Below, one piece after another: positions 52,016 through 60,775 of a DNA stretch of 64,000 bases. The DNA lies in assembly GCA_964447405.1 (NCBI GenBank), contig CAYUSP010000008.1, positions 23,606-87,605 on the forward strand, given 5' to 3'. The DNA comes from JALNZF01 sp964447405. GTDB lineage: Bacteria > Nitrospirota > UBA9217. The number at the start of each line of letters is the position of its first letter. The stretch's first letter is position 1. The translations under genes were made by a program, and so were the position numbers. The notes below the pieces were generated by a model. The model saw only the letters and a list, made by a program, of their open reading frames with translations, had not been told where the DNA came from and made no database searches.

Positions 52016-52393
52016 ATGCCCTATAGCTTAAAACTGGAAGAAAAAATCGATGCTGCGTCGAAGCGATGGAAAGATGTGGAGAAAAAAAAGATGTTCGGCG
52101 GCGTTTGCTATCTGATCAAGGGCAACATGGCCTTCGGTATTTACAAGGACTTCCTCATCGTGCGCATGGACAAGGCAATGGGGGAAGAGAGTTTGAAGGC
52201 CAGGCATGTGAAGCCTTTTGATATCACGGGAAAACCCATGGCTGGCTGGATCATGGTGCAGGAAGAGGGATGGAGCAAACAGATAGCGCTGGAGAACTGG
52301 ATCAACATGGGGAAGAAGTTCGCGCTGTCCCTGCCGGAGAAGATGGAAAAGAAAACCGCTAAGAAAAAAACGTTACGGGAATATCAGGGATGA
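52016..52393 (+). CDS. TfoX N-terminal domain protein
   Basis: 125 residues: MFGGVCYLIKGNMAFGIYKDFLIVRM is the TfoX_N core and KPMAGWIMVQEEGW follows. Stand-alone TfoX_N proteins are common; the competence role of full TfoX is not implied. A Lys-rich tail follows. GGAGGACCC before ATG 52016. Confidence 0.92.
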   Translation: MPYSLKLEEKIDAASKRWKDVEKKKMFGGVCYLIKGNMAFGIYKDFLIVRMDKAMGEESLKARHVKPFDITGKPMAGWIMVQEEGWSKQIALENWINMGKKFALSLPEKMEKKTAKKKTLREYQG

Positions 52394-52492
52394 ACTCCGG
52401 AAACGGTGCGGGATTTTTCGGGCAAGTATTCGATAGCACCTTTGGCATATTTCAGCAAAAAGAGGTACCATAGAGCAACGAGGAGCGGAAAC

Positions 52493-52684
52493 ATGGCAGA
52501 GCATGTACAAAAAAACGAAGGCCCGGGAAGGCCGGTAAAAGCGCTGGAAGAAGCGGATAAGCAGAAGGGAACAGGAGATCACGACACCTGCAGGTGTAAA
52601 GAGACTTCGAAGATGACGCCCCGGCAACTGGTCGGGCTCATGGTAAGCGACCTGGCGTTCTGGAAAAAAGCGAAGAAGGGGTAA
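52493..52684 (+). CDS. Small hypothetical protein
   Basis: 63 residues, MAEHVQKNEG..., with GGAGCGG nine bases upstream. Charged, a DTCRCKETSK Cys pair, and a C-terminal helix MTPRQLVGLMVSDLAFWKKAKKG. No family recognised. Confidence 0.6.
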   Translation: MAEHVQKNEGPGRPVKALEEADKQKGTGDHDTCRCKETSKMTPRQLVGLMVSDLAFWKKAKKG

Positions 52685-52721
52685 CGTGATGGTAATTGCT
52701 CAGGCGAGGAGAATTTGATCA

Positions 52722-53327
52722 ATGGGAGATAAACAGGTATTTCAGCCCCTTACACGGGAGGATAAAATTACGGTCGTGCTTTACCGGGTGGGTATCGTTT
52801 TATCCGCCGTCATCATTTGCTCCATGGCATTGCTGCTGAGCACAGCGTCTTCGTCTATTGATGCGGATTTCATCCGGTTGCCGGCGGATTTTCTGCTGTA
52901 TGGTCTCTATGCGTCCATAGGCATGTGCGTCTTCTTTATACATCTGTATATTGGCAAGTTCAAAACATACCTGAAATATCTCTACACCATCGGCCTTGGC
53001 TGTCTGGTTGCGCTCCTTGCGTTGGGGAAAGGGTCCCTGTCCAGCGTACTCGTGAGCGAACCGTACAGTGCCCTGCTTCTGCTTCCGCTTGCCGGCTGCC
53101 TGGGATTCGTGACCGCGAAAGAAGCATTCTGTTTTCAGCTTTACGAGGGTTATCTCCTGGCACTGTCCATGCCGTTCTACCTGCTGCTGGTCTCAATCGG
53201 GACGCTCTCTGGCAGGAGTGCATCCTACGGCCTGGTCGTGATCGCCGGAATGCTGGCTCTCTTCACGCTCAGAAAAGCGTTCATGCCCATTGCCTTCGAT
53301 ATTGGCGACAAATCAGCATATCAGTGA
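52722..53327 (+). CDS. Integral membrane protein, DUF2301-like
   Basis: 201 residues and six to seven hydrophobic helices. CLGFVTAKEAFCFQLYEGYLLAL resembles the AAKEAFCF...EG signature of DUF2301 membrane proteins. Function unknown. ATG 52722 is the only start that keeps the polar N-terminus; ribosome site weak. Confidence 0.78.
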   Translation: MGDKQVFQPLTREDKITVVLYRVGIVLSAVIICSMALLLSTASSSIDADFIRLPADFLLYGLYASIGMCVFFIHLYIGKFKTYLKYLYTIGLGCLVALLALGKGSLSSVLVSEPYSALLLLPLAGCLGFVTAKEAFCFQLYEGYLLALSMPFYLLLVSIGTLSGRSASYGLVVIAGMLALFTLRKAFMPIAFDIGDKSAYQ

Positions 53328-53389
53328 TTGGCGCGTTTTTTTAAGAACAAACCAAACCGATCCCCGGCAATTTCTGAAGGAGGCCATTC

Positions 53390-53719
53390 ATGGAGCTTCT
53401 GAACCACCTCCGGGCATATCATTTTCTGGCAGGAGTGCTCGCACAGCAGCAGGGCGATTTATTCTGCGGGCAGTGCAGCGCCTGGAACAATACCTTGAGC
53501 AATGCGCGGGAGGGATTTGCGCGGTTCGAGAAGGAACAGGCGGACGGGCTCCGTGGTGTCTCGGAAGATGCTGCGCATCTTCTGAACAAGACCCGTAGCC
53601 GTCTCGCAGGCCTCGTTCATGCGGCAAATCCCGCTGGCCAGAAAAAAGCCGGCAATTGCAAACTGCCCCAGGGAGTCTGTTTTGTCAAGGCGTCATTCGG
53701 GCTTCTTGAAAAAGTCTGA
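53390..53719 (+). CDS. Hypothetical protein
   Basis: 109 residues; GAAGGAGG precedes ATG 53390. Helical, with CGQC near residue 26-29 (DLFCGQCSAWNN), which may bind metal or be redox-active. Family not recognised. Confidence 0.65.
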   Translation: MELLNHLRAYHFLAGVLAQQQGDLFCGQCSAWNNTLSNAREGFARFEKEQADGLRGVSEDAAHLLNKTRSRLAGLVHAANPAGQKKAGNCKLPQGVCFVKASFGLLEKV

Positions 53720-53802
53720 TCCGGAGCAGTCACAGCACTGTCCTATCGCGGCGTGCGTTTTGCGTGCTTCAGAAAAAAGATCAATCAGGGCAAGCAACCA
53801 TA

Positions 53803-54636
53803 ATGACACTACCTCTTCGAACACTTGGAAAAACAGGCGCTGCAGTAACGATCCTCGGCCTCGGCGGAGAAGGGGTGCTTCGTACGTTCGGGCGCGAGAA
53901 GGCGGCGTACGCTCTGATCAACCGAGCTCTGGATCTCGGGATCGCCTACTGCGAATCAGCCCGGGCCTATTCCGGCAGTGAATCGTACTACGGCAAGGCG
54001 CTCCGGGAGCGGCGGAAGGATGTTTTCCTCACGAGCAAGTCGCACAACCGGGACAAAAAAGGCGCGCTGGCACATCTGCACGACACCCTCGCGAACATGC
54101 AGACCGATCACCTGGACCTCTGGCAAGTGCACGATGTGCGCGAAGAAGAGGATATTATGGAGATCTTCGGACCGGGAGGCGCCATCGAGGCGTTCGTCGA
54201 CGCGAGGGCGCAGGGCAAGACGCGGTTTATCGGCGTCACCGGGCATCATGATCCTGCGATAATACGCAAGTGCATCGAGCTTTTCGACTTTGATACGGTC
54301 CTTATGCCGGTCAATGCGGCGGAACCGTCGCATAACAGTTTCCTCTCCGACGTTCTTCCCCGTGCACAACAGAAGAACATGGGCATCATTGGCATGAAGG
54401 TTTATCTGCGCGGATTTGCAGCGAAGCTACCCTGGTTCAGGAGCATGGAACCCTTCCTGCGCTTCGCCCTTTCACAGCCCATCTCGAACATCGTCGTCGG
54501 GTGCGACGATATCGCCCAACTTGAAGAGAACATCAAATACGCCGAGGCCTTTGTGCCCATGAGCGTTACAGAACAGGAGAAGCTTGTCTCTGAGGTGGCG
54601 CCATTTGCCAGGCAGCTCATGTATTACAAACCCTAA
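53803..54636 (+). CDS. Aldo/keto reductase
   Basis: 277 residues. TLGKTGAAVTILGLGGEGVLR start, IAYCESARAYSGSESYYGKAL (Tyr of the tetrad; the usual Asp is Glu here), VFLTSKSHNRD (Lys), LDLWQVHDV (His), RFIGVTGHHDP, ISNIVVGCDDIAQLEENI. NAD(P)H-dependent carbonyl reduction is expected. ATG 53803 (MTLPLRTLGKTG) matches family N-termini better than 53764. The Asp-to-Glu exchange may alter activity. Confidence 0.9.
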   Translation: MTLPLRTLGKTGAAVTILGLGGEGVLRTFGREKAAYALINRALDLGIAYCESARAYSGSESYYGKALRERRKDVFLTSKSHNRDKKGALAHLHDTLANMQTDHLDLWQVHDVREEEDIMEIFGPGGAIEAFVDARAQGKTRFIGVTGHHDPAIIRKCIELFDFDTVLMPVNAAEPSHNSFLSDVLPRAQQKNMGIIGMKVYLRGFAAKLPWFRSMEPFLRFALSQPISNIVVGCDDIAQLEENIKYAEAFVPMSVTEQEKLVSEVAPFARQLMYYKP

Positions 54637-54669
54637 GTCGAAAAAGCCCCTAAAGCGGGTTGTTCATGT

Positions 54670-54698
54670 TTGACATCCCTGCAGCCCTCTGCTATTCT
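54670..54698 (+). promoter_or_regulatory. Sigma-70-type promoter of the dus gene
   Basis: TTGACA (54670-54675), 17-base spacer, TATTCT (54693-54698), 33 bases before the ATG. Confidence 0.8.
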
Positions 54699-54730
54699 CG
54701 CGCTTCAATCATTGCTTCTGTGGGACCTTA

Positions 54731-55747
54731 ATGCGACGACATTCCATCCAAATCCGCGGCCTCGTGATCGACCCGCCCCTGCTTCTTGCTCCCATGGCAG
54801 GCCTGACGCACAGTGCGCTCCGGCAGATCATCCAGGGCTTCGGAGGTGTCGGACTTTTATCAACGGAAATGCTTTCGGCAAAAAGGCTGCCTGCCGAAAA
54901 TCCTGCGATATCCCCGTATTTGATCCGCGGCCTGTCGGAAGGGCCGCTATCCTACCAACTCCTGGTCTCTACTGCCCGAGAGATCGCGCCGGCCATCGAG
55001 GCGCTGCGCAAGTGCAAGGCAGATGCAGTTGATCTCAATATGGGCTGCCCGGCTTCTGCTGTCGGCAGATTAGGCGCCGGCATCAGTCTGATGGAAAATC
55101 CGAACGAGGTCCGGAGCATCATAGCCGAAGCGCGGAAACGCACGAAGCTCCCGGTAACCGCCAAAATCAGGCTCGGCATCGAATGGGACGAGGAAAAGCT
55201 GAGGTCCTTCTGCACCCTGCTGCAGGACGAGGGCATCGACATGCTCTCGGTCCACGCCCGGTTCAAGCACGAATCGTTTGCCAGAAAGCCCCGATGGGAG
55301 CATATCGCAAGCATCAAACAATGGATCACCATCCCTGTTATCGCTAATGGCGGAATCTTCTCAATGCAGGACGCGGTGAAGTGTCTGGAGGTGTCGGGGG
55401 CGGATGGTCTGATGATCGGACGGGGCGCCGCGATCACGCCCTGGCTTTTTGCCGATATCGCCCGGGATGTGTATGGGTCGCAGATAGCGGAGCCGATTAT
55501 TTCCTTTCCGGGCGTCTATACAGCCTTTACCGATCATTTAGCCAGCCTGTTCATGCCCAAATATCAGCTTGGCAGGCTGAAAGAGTTTACGCATTATTTT
55601 GCCCGGAACTACGTATTCGGTCATCACCTCGCATCCAGGGTCCAGTCCAGCGCAAGCATTGACGAAGCACGGGAAAGGGCGGCTCTGTTTTTTGAGCAGA
55701 ATAGTTCGCAGCACGAGACTGCTGAAGCAGAGAATGTTCTGTGTTGA
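54731..55747 (+). CDS. tRNA-dihydrouridine synthase (Dus family)
   Basis: 338 residues. FMN enzyme reducing uridine in tRNA D-loops. LLLAPMAGLTHSALRQII, TEMLSAKRL, VDLNMGCPASAV (catalytic Cys), VTAKIRLG, MLSVHARFKHE, PVIANGGIFSMQDAVKCLEVSGADGLMIGRGA. C-terminal helical domain with HYFARNYVFG. DusB-like, but the exact subfamily is not fixed by reading. Confidence 0.95.
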   Translation: MRRHSIQIRGLVIDPPLLLAPMAGLTHSALRQIIQGFGGVGLLSTEMLSAKRLPAENPAISPYLIRGLSEGPLSYQLLVSTAREIAPAIEALRKCKADAVDLNMGCPASAVGRLGAGISLMENPNEVRSIIAEARKRTKLPVTAKIRLGIEWDEEKLRSFCTLLQDEGIDMLSVHARFKHESFARKPRWEHIASIKQWITIPVIANGGIFSMQDAVKCLEVSGADGLMIGRGAAITPWLFADIARDVYGSQIAEPIISFPGVYTAFTDHLASLFMPKYQLGRLKEFTHYFARNYVFGHHLASRVQSSASIDEARERAALFFEQNSSQHETAEAENVLC

Positions 55748-55848
55748 AGCGATAATGATCTTCAGATAGCATGGATGGCCTGATCAGCAAACAGGTCAAT
55801 TGTAAAGAAAGTCAAAAACCGGCAATCGAATTAAAAGGAGAATTCACC

Positions 55849-56730
55849 ATGAGATACGCTCTGCATTTACTGATCCTTTCCCTGACCGTGATGCTCACCT
55901 CCTGCGCATCCACGCAGGGGCCATCCCTGTTCGGGACATCGAGACCGAAGATCGCGCTGGTGCTTGGCGGCGGAGCGGCCCGCGGCTTTGCTCACGTAGG
56001 CGTTATTCGCGTGCTCGAACAGGAAAAAATCCCCATCGACATGATCGTGGGCACGAGCGTCGGCAGCCTTATCGGTGCGATCTACGCGTCCGACATGAAC
56101 AGCTTTGATCTTGAATGGACCGCGTTCTCGCTCGAAAAGGACCACATCTTCGATTACGCATTCCTTTCGACGTTCACGGGCATGGGCCCGGTAAAAGGGG
56201 ACAAACTGGAAGAGTTCGTGAAGAGCAAGGTCAAGACCCTGAACATCGAGGACCTCAAACTGCCGTTTGCCGCTGTTGCAACAGACCTGAACCGCGGCAC
56301 GCGCGTAGTGCTCGACCGCGGCCCGGTCGCCAGGGCGGTCCGGGCAAGCAGCTCCATTCCCGGCGTATTCAATCCCGTCGACTATCAGGGAAAGCTCCTC
56401 ATGGATGGCGGGGTGATCGACAATATCCCGATATCCGTGGCGCGGGAGCGGGGCGCTGATATTGTGATCGCCGTCGATATCAGTGAGAACGTGGCAAATT
56501 TCAACATCACCAACCTTGTTGATGTCGTGCTCCAGTCGGTGAACATCATGTTCAATGAAAATGTGAAATACAAGAGAAAGGACGCCGACGTGCTCATCAC
56601 GCCTGCTGTCGGGAGTGTGACCATGCTCGATTTTACGCAGAAGAAACAGTGCATGCAGGCTGGCATCGAGGCTACGCAGCGGGCCGTGCCGGAGATCAGG
56701 AAAAAGATCGAGGAATGGGGAAGGAAGTAG
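55849..56730 (+). CDS. Patatin-like phospholipase, lipoprotein
   Basis: 293 residues. Lipobox in MRYALHLLILSLTVMLTSC; AAAGGAG before ATG 55849. Patatin motifs complete: LVLGGGAARGFAHVGV (oxyanion), GTSVGSLIG (G-x-S-x-G nucleophile), LMDGGVIDNIP (Asp). RssA/NTE-type acyl hydrolase expected at the cell envelope. Ends in a basic helix. Confidence 0.94.
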   Translation: MRYALHLLILSLTVMLTSCASTQGPSLFGTSRPKIALVLGGGAARGFAHVGVIRVLEQEKIPIDMIVGTSVGSLIGAIYASDMNSFDLEWTAFSLEKDHIFDYAFLSTFTGMGPVKGDKLEEFVKSKVKTLNIEDLKLPFAAVATDLNRGTRVVLDRGPVARAVRASSSIPGVFNPVDYQGKLLMDGGVIDNIPISVARERGADIVIAVDISENVANFNITNLVDVVLQSVNIMFNENVKYKRKDADVLITPAVGSVTMLDFTQKKQCMQAGIEATQRAVPEIRKKIEEWGRK

Positions 56731-56788
56731 CCGCCGCAAAGCAATCGGAATGCAAGGTGCTGACACCGGGGAGTTTGGGAGAAGAATG

Positions 56789-57133
56789 ATGGATCGCAGG
56801 GAACTTATCAAGGAATACAAGAAAAGCCTCCAGCCGATGGGGATAGTACAGGTCAGGAACATCAGGAACAACCGTGTCTATCTCGTGGCAAGCGCCAATA
56901 CCACGGGCACGATCAACAGCATCCGCTTTCAGCTCAAAATGGGGGTTTTTATTCCCAGTCCCGGCCTGGCAAAGGACTGGAAGGAGCTGGGCGAACAGAG
57001 CTTCGTTGTCGAGGTCCTGGACGAACTCAAACCTTTTGACGATCCGGCCTACGACTACCACGATGATCTGAAGGCGCTCGAGGCTATGTGGATGGTGAAG
57101 CTCAAACCCTTCGGTGAACGGGGCTATCACTGA
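56789..57133 (+). CDS. GIY-YIG-like protein with degenerate active site
   Basis: 114 residues. MGIVQVRNIRNNRVYLVASANT and SIRFQLKMGVF...DWKELGEQSFVVEVLDEL align with the short stand-alone GIY-YIG nucleases. Here GIY has become GIV and YIG has become YLV, so nuclease activity is doubtful. Start between ATG 56786 and 56789; GGGAG upstream fits the latter. Confidence 0.8.
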   Translation: MDRRELIKEYKKSLQPMGIVQVRNIRNNRVYLVASANTTGTINSIRFQLKMGVFIPSPGLAKDWKELGEQSFVVEVLDELKPFDDPAYDYHDDLKALEAMWMVKLKPFGERGYH

Positions 57134-57223
57134 GCCATGGATCTGATACGCATCAACGCATACGGTAAAAAAAGAAAGCCATCATGATCATGGGGTTTGC
57201 ATTATGCGCGCTGTGCAAGGCAG

Positions 57224-57232
57224 TGCTATACT
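57224..57232 (+). promoter_or_regulatory. Extended -10 promoter
   Basis: TGCTATACT, 63 bases before the TPR gene. The same nine bases recur at 59385 and 61963. Confidence 0.5.
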
Positions 57233-57295
57233 TATATTCAACAGGGCAAATGTTCTGTAATCCCTGTAGCACTACTAGTACCCGGGAGGTCCACC

Positions 57296-57778
57296 ATGAA
57301 AACTTATACATACTCACTTCTGGTGCTCATGCTTCTCACGTTGTTGCTGCCCAATCCGGTCCGAGCCGACAGCGGCAGCAGTGGCGGGATGTATACAGCG
57401 CCTGTTGATCCCGATTTCGACCGCGCAAAGAAGGAGATCAAAGCAGGGAACTGGGACGCGGCCATCGAGCTGCTGAACAAGACGCTGGTGCGCGATCCCA
57501 AGAACGCCGAGATCCACAATCAGCTGGGCTTTGCTGAGCGCAATCGCGGCAATCTCGACGCCGCGTTCAAGCACTATGACCGGGCGCTCGCGCTCGACCC
57601 CAAGCATCGGGGTGCTCACGAGTACGTAGGCGAGGCGTACCTGTTGACCGGCAACCTTGCAAAGGCAGAGGAAGAGCTTGCGGTACTGAACAAGCTGTGT
57701 TTTCTTCCGTGCGAGGAATACAACGACCTCAAGGCTGCCATAGCCGCTTATAAGAAGCAGCATCCCAGAAAGGACTGA
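57296..57778 (+). CDS. Secreted TPR-domain protein
   Basis: 160 residues. Signal peptide MKTYTYSLLVLMLLTLLLPNPVRA; GGGAGG before ATG 57296. About three TPRs (FDRAKKEIKAGNWDAAIELL, AEIHNQLGFAERNRGNLDAAF, AHEYVGEAYLLTGNLAKAEEE), ending with LCFLPCEEYNDLKAAIAAYK, a pattern seen in other small periplasmic TPR proteins. Likely a protein-binding adaptor. Confidence 0.88.
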   Translation: MKTYTYSLLVLMLLTLLLPNPVRADSGSSGGMYTAPVDPDFDRAKKEIKAGNWDAAIELLNKTLVRDPKNAEIHNQLGFAERNRGNLDAAFKHYDRALALDPKHRGAHEYVGEAYLLTGNLAKAEEELAVLNKLCFLPCEEYNDLKAAIAAYKKQHPRKD

Positions 57779-57983
57779 CCGGACATCCAGCAGGCGATAA
57801 GCCAATTCCGCTTCAGTCATCCTTAAACGGGTACGTCAGGTTCGCAATGAACCTGTCGCACTGGGCCTTGTGGTCCATCCTCGGTTACAACCCACCAAGC
57901 GCGTCCGATGGGAAATCTTGAAATATGGCATGCCTGGACTGTCGGATATGAAAGGGATCTGTCGTATATAACTCGGAGGGGAC

Positions 57984-58262
57984 ATGAATGCACCCGTGGT
58001 TCACAATAACAGAGTCGACCGTTTATTAAGGATCCTGATCACCTTCTTTTTCAGGGAAACCCTGGACAGCAAAGAACGCCGCATGGTTGTCTGCATCGTC
58101 AGGCTCGCCAGCTCTGCGGTGGTAACGATCGCAGCCATGATCGTCACCCTGATGACCGAATCAATATTCGATTTTTTCTGGTTCATCCTCGGCTGCATCC
58201 TGCTGTATGCGTTTGCTAAAATCGCGGGTTTTGTGCGAAAAAGACGCAAGAGGAATGCGTAG
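57984..58262 (+). CDS. Small membrane protein
   Basis: 92 residues. CTCGGAGGGG precedes the ATG. Two membrane helices (about 38-58 and 63-83) and a basic C-terminus (RKRRKRNA), predicting both ends in the cytoplasm. Unrecognised. Confidence 0.7.
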   Translation: MNAPVVHNNRVDRLLRILITFFFRETLDSKERRMVVCIVRLASSAVVTIAAMIVTLMTESIFDFFWFILGCILLYAFAKIAGFVRKRRKRNA

Positions 58263-58492
58263 AAAGAAGACAGTCGCCATGCAGTGAGAGAAGGCTGCAA
58301 GTCTGTCAGATGGAATCGAAGGAGCGAACCAATAGTGTGTGCGAGAAGCCTTCATATGATTATGCAGGTCTTTTCATTGCATCACGCCACTTTCTTTGTT
58401 CCTGTAGTAGGTACTTCTCGCCGGTCTCGGTCCCGTTCTCCGCTGCAATACCACTTGCCACCGGAATTCCGTATGTTATAAAGTAGATTGAT

Positions 58493-59143
58493 ATGAGATC
58501 GCCAGCCAAAAAGACCAAAGACCGGAAACGGTCCCATCGCGGGAAGAAGGGCGCGGTTCAGGTCGATATCCGATCGCTCCTGTCGATCGAGAACACCTGC
58601 CCGGGCTGCAGTCCGAATGAGCAATCCTGCTGCTCTACCTACGATGTCTGCATCACTGCTGCTGAGATGGAACGGATCATCCGGTATCTTCCCGACGCGG
58701 CAGAGTACTGCCCACATCTCCGCACTGAAGGCGGGTACGATAATATCTTCGAGGAAGAGGAGCGAGGATTCTATACCCTTGATACTCACGAGGACGGCCT
58801 CTGCGTTCTTGCCTACTGGGTGGATGGACGGACCCAGTGCTCCCTGCACACGATAGCGAAGTCCCGGGGACTGGCGCTCGCTGCGATCAAGCCGAAATGC
58901 TGCCTGCTTTGGCCGCTGCGGTTCTCGGAGATCAACGAGCTGCTGAACGTTGTGGATGAGGCAGCCGAGTTCCGCTGCAATACCCGGAAGCGGCCGGGGT
59001 CGCGCGTCATCAGCCCCAGTTTCATTGGATCGATCGAACTGGTCTACGGCAAAGGCTGCGGCACGCAGGTGCAGCTGGCAGCCGAACAGGGCGAGCGGAC
59101 AACGTTTCTTGCACCGCGCAGGAACGGACATAGAATAAAATGA
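58493..59143 (+). CDS. Cysteine-rich protein, YkgJ/DUF3109-like
   Basis: 216 residues. Basic N-terminus, then the Cys pattern CPGCSPNEQSCCSTYDVCIT ... YCPHL ... DGLCVLAYWVDGRTQCSLH ... IKPKCCLLWPL, the arrangement of YkgJ/DUF3109 putative zinc or iron-sulfur-binding proteins. The ribosome site is weak, so the start is uncertain by a few residues. Confidence 0.8.
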   Translation: MRSPAKKTKDRKRSHRGKKGAVQVDIRSLLSIENTCPGCSPNEQSCCSTYDVCITAAEMERIIRYLPDAAEYCPHLRTEGGYDNIFEEEERGFYTLDTHEDGLCVLAYWVDGRTQCSLHTIAKSRGLALAAIKPKCCLLWPLRFSEINELLNVVDEAAEFRCNTRKRPGSRVISPSFIGSIELVYGKGCGTQVQLAAEQGERTTFLAPRRNGHRIK

Positions 59144-59450
59144 CGAAAAAAGAATCGAGATACCCGGTGAAGTGAGATCACCTTGCATCAGGAAATGCTC
59201 GCTCAAGGAGAACAGGTTCTGTTCGTCGTGCTTTTGCAGTATTGAAGAAGCGTCTGCGCCCGCCGCATAACCTGAGACCGGCAATGCCAGGCCTACCATG
59301 TTTTTCCAGCATACCTGTCCCGTGCAACAAAAAGTCCTGATCCCGACGCACCATTCCCCGAGGTAGAAAATTCTGTTAAAGAGGTGCTATACTTTATTCA
59401 TGGCGTACCTTAAACAAGGCATAGGAGGACGGAACGGAGGTGACAATCCA
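59144..59450. other. Intergenic with one promoter
   Basis: 307 bases; only the extended -10 at 59385 is recognisable. Confidence 0.5.
59385..59393 (+). promoter_or_regulatory. Extended -10 promoter of the PCMT gene
   Basis: TGCTATACT, 57 bases before the ATG; no clear -35. Confidence 0.5.
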
Positions 59451-60194
59451 ATGACCGCTGCCATAAAAGAAGCAGCCCGGATCCTGATTTTCATGCTGTT
59501 CTTTTTCCTGCTGATGCTGTTGGCCGCTGCCGCATCACCAGACGACGAGTACGCGAACGCGCGGATGCAGATGATCGAAAAAGACCTCAGGGGCAGGGGC
59601 ATCAGCGACCTGGTGGTGCTCAGGACTATGGGCAGCGTGCCGAGGCATCTTTTCGTGCATGCGCGCTACCGCGACAGGGCGTACGGCGATCATCCCCTGC
59701 CGATCGAAGAGGGGCAGACCATCTCCCAGCCCTACATCGTTGCACTCATGACCGAGGTGCTGCAGTTGAAACCTTCCGACCGGGTGCTGGAGATCGGGAC
59801 CGGCTCGGGCTATCAGGCTGCGGTGCTGGCAAAGATCGTGAAAGAGGTCTATACCATCGAGATCGTCAAACCGCTCGCAGACCGCGCGCGAAAGCTCCTT
59901 GCGGAGCTGGGGTATGGGAATGTGTCGGTGAAGTTCGGCGACGGCTACCTGGGCTGGGAGGAACAGGCGCCCTTTGACGCGATCATCATTACAGCTGCTG
60001 CGGACCGCATCCCCCCTCCTCTCATCAAACAGCTCAAGGAAGGCGGCAGGCTTGTCGCGCCGCTCGCCGGTCCGGAGCCTTTCCAGGTGCTCACCCTTGC
60101 GACCAAGCGGAACAACAATCTCGAGATGAAGCAGATAACTCCTGTGACCTTTGTGCCGATGACCGGGGAGGTTCGGAAAAAAGGGAGACAGTAG
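59451..60194 (+). CDS. pcm: Protein-L-isoaspartate O-methyltransferase with export signal
   Basis: 247 residues. Core: VPRHLFVHARYRDRAYGDHPLPIEEGQTISQPYIVA, then VLEIGTGSGYQAAVLAKIV (SAM-binding), FDAIIITAAADRIP. Repairs isoaspartyl residues. GGAGGTGA precedes ATG 59451, giving a hydrophobic N-terminus (ILIFMLFFFLLMLLAAAA) before the enzyme: a signal peptide or anchor, whereas the usual enzyme is cytosolic. Periplasmic action would need SAM there, so membrane anchoring facing the cytoplasm is also possible. Confidence 0.93.
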   Translation: MTAAIKEAARILIFMLFFFLLMLLAAAASPDDEYANARMQMIEKDLRGRGISDLVVLRTMGSVPRHLFVHARYRDRAYGDHPLPIEEGQTISQPYIVALMTEVLQLKPSDRVLEIGTGSGYQAAVLAKIVKEVYTIEIVKPLADRARKLLAELGYGNVSVKFGDGYLGWEEQAPFDAIIITAAADRIPPPLIKQLKEGGRLVAPLAGPEPFQVLTLATKRNNNLEMKQITPVTFVPMTGEVRKKGRQ

Positions 60195-60228
60195 TGACCC
60201 GAATGCCGGGTGCCAGCCCCATCGTGCA

Positions 60229-60289
60229 CTCCCCCGCATCATAGGGGAAGACCTTCCCCCATACCCCCTGTATTCGATTCCTTCCGCCA
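60229..60289 (+). repeat. tRNA-end-like repeat, copy A
   Basis: CTCCCCCGCATCATAGGGGA... to TTCGATTCCTTCCGCCA. It matches copy B (62502-62565) base by base over most of its length, and its end looks like a tRNA T-loop and acceptor. Confidence 0.65.
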
Positions 60290-60296
60290 AAAGCAA

Positions 60297-60324
60297 AAAA
60301 GATCGGTATGCTACCCGATCTTTT
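60297..60324 (-). terminator. Terminator of a former tRNA gene
   Basis: AAAAGATCGG, eight-base loop, CCGATCTTTT. On the minus strand it follows the tRNA-Leu 3' end and runs into TTTTTT. Confidence 0.7.
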
Positions 60325-60326
60325 AT

Positions 60327-60381
60327 TGGTGCCGGCGGTCGGAATCGAACCGACATGGAGTTGCCCCCGGAGGATTTTGAG
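60327..60381 (-). pseudogene. 3' fragment of a tRNA-Leu gene (attachment-site remnant)
   Basis: On the minus strand it reads from the anticodon loop (CTCAAAA, anticodon CAA) through the 3' anticodon stem TCCTC, long variable arm, T-arm GTCGGTTCGATTCCGAC and acceptor GCCGGCACCA. The matching 5' anticodon stem (GAGGA) is absent: homology stops exactly within the anticodon loop, as at tyrosine-integrase attachment sites. Confidence 0.82.
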
Positions 60382-60472
60382 TAAGGGATATCGTAAAAAC
60401 AGTGAGTTTCTAAGCGTCCGATATAACGTGTGATCTCTGTAATATCAATTGTTTCGCTGTTTTGACGTGGTG

Positions 60473-60492
60473 CTGATTTGTACTGATTTGTA
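60473..60492 (+). repeat. Tandem CTGATTTGTA repeats
   Basis: Two exact ten-base copies followed by a partial (CTATTTGTA), 90 bases inside the tRNA remnant: candidate arm-type integrase binding sites. Confidence 0.45.
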
Positions 60493-60740
60493 CGCTATTT
60501 GTATCGTGACCCTTATAGTTTCGTTATAAGGATTTGAATTTGACGTGAAAAGGTCATGCCAGGCAGAATTTTTTTTGATGCATGACTTATGAATGTTGCC
60601 ACGTATATCTGCATTCCTTGTATTATGTATCTCTTAATAACGTAACCTTCCCAAAAGGATCCTTCGCAAGCATACGGACATAAACTGAGAGATATGGCTC
60701 CTGGAAAACGGGGTCTATTCCTTGCTAATTATAAATTGAA

Positions 60741-60768
60741 TTGACAATTTGTAAGAACGTGGTACACT
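60741..60768 (+). promoter_or_regulatory. Promoter of the AAA ATPase gene
   Basis: TTGACA (60741-60746), 16-base spacer, TACACT (60763-60768). The first ATG is eight bases downstream, so the transcript is probably leaderless. Confidence 0.65.
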
Positions 60769-60775
60769 CACGATC

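Larger units (their letters stand above)
60195..60775. other. Gene-free region at an old integration site
   Basis: 581 bases: repeat copy A, minus-strand terminator, tRNA-Leu remnant, direct repeats CTGATTTGTA x2 (60473-60492), hairpin CCTTATA/TATAAGG (60511-60531) and the promoter of the ATPase gene. No integrase gene remains. Confidence 0.6.

Noticed and set aside
55867..56871. Minus-strand 334-residue frame over the patatin gene
   Set aside because: Overlaps a complete lipoprotein enzyme with all motifs.
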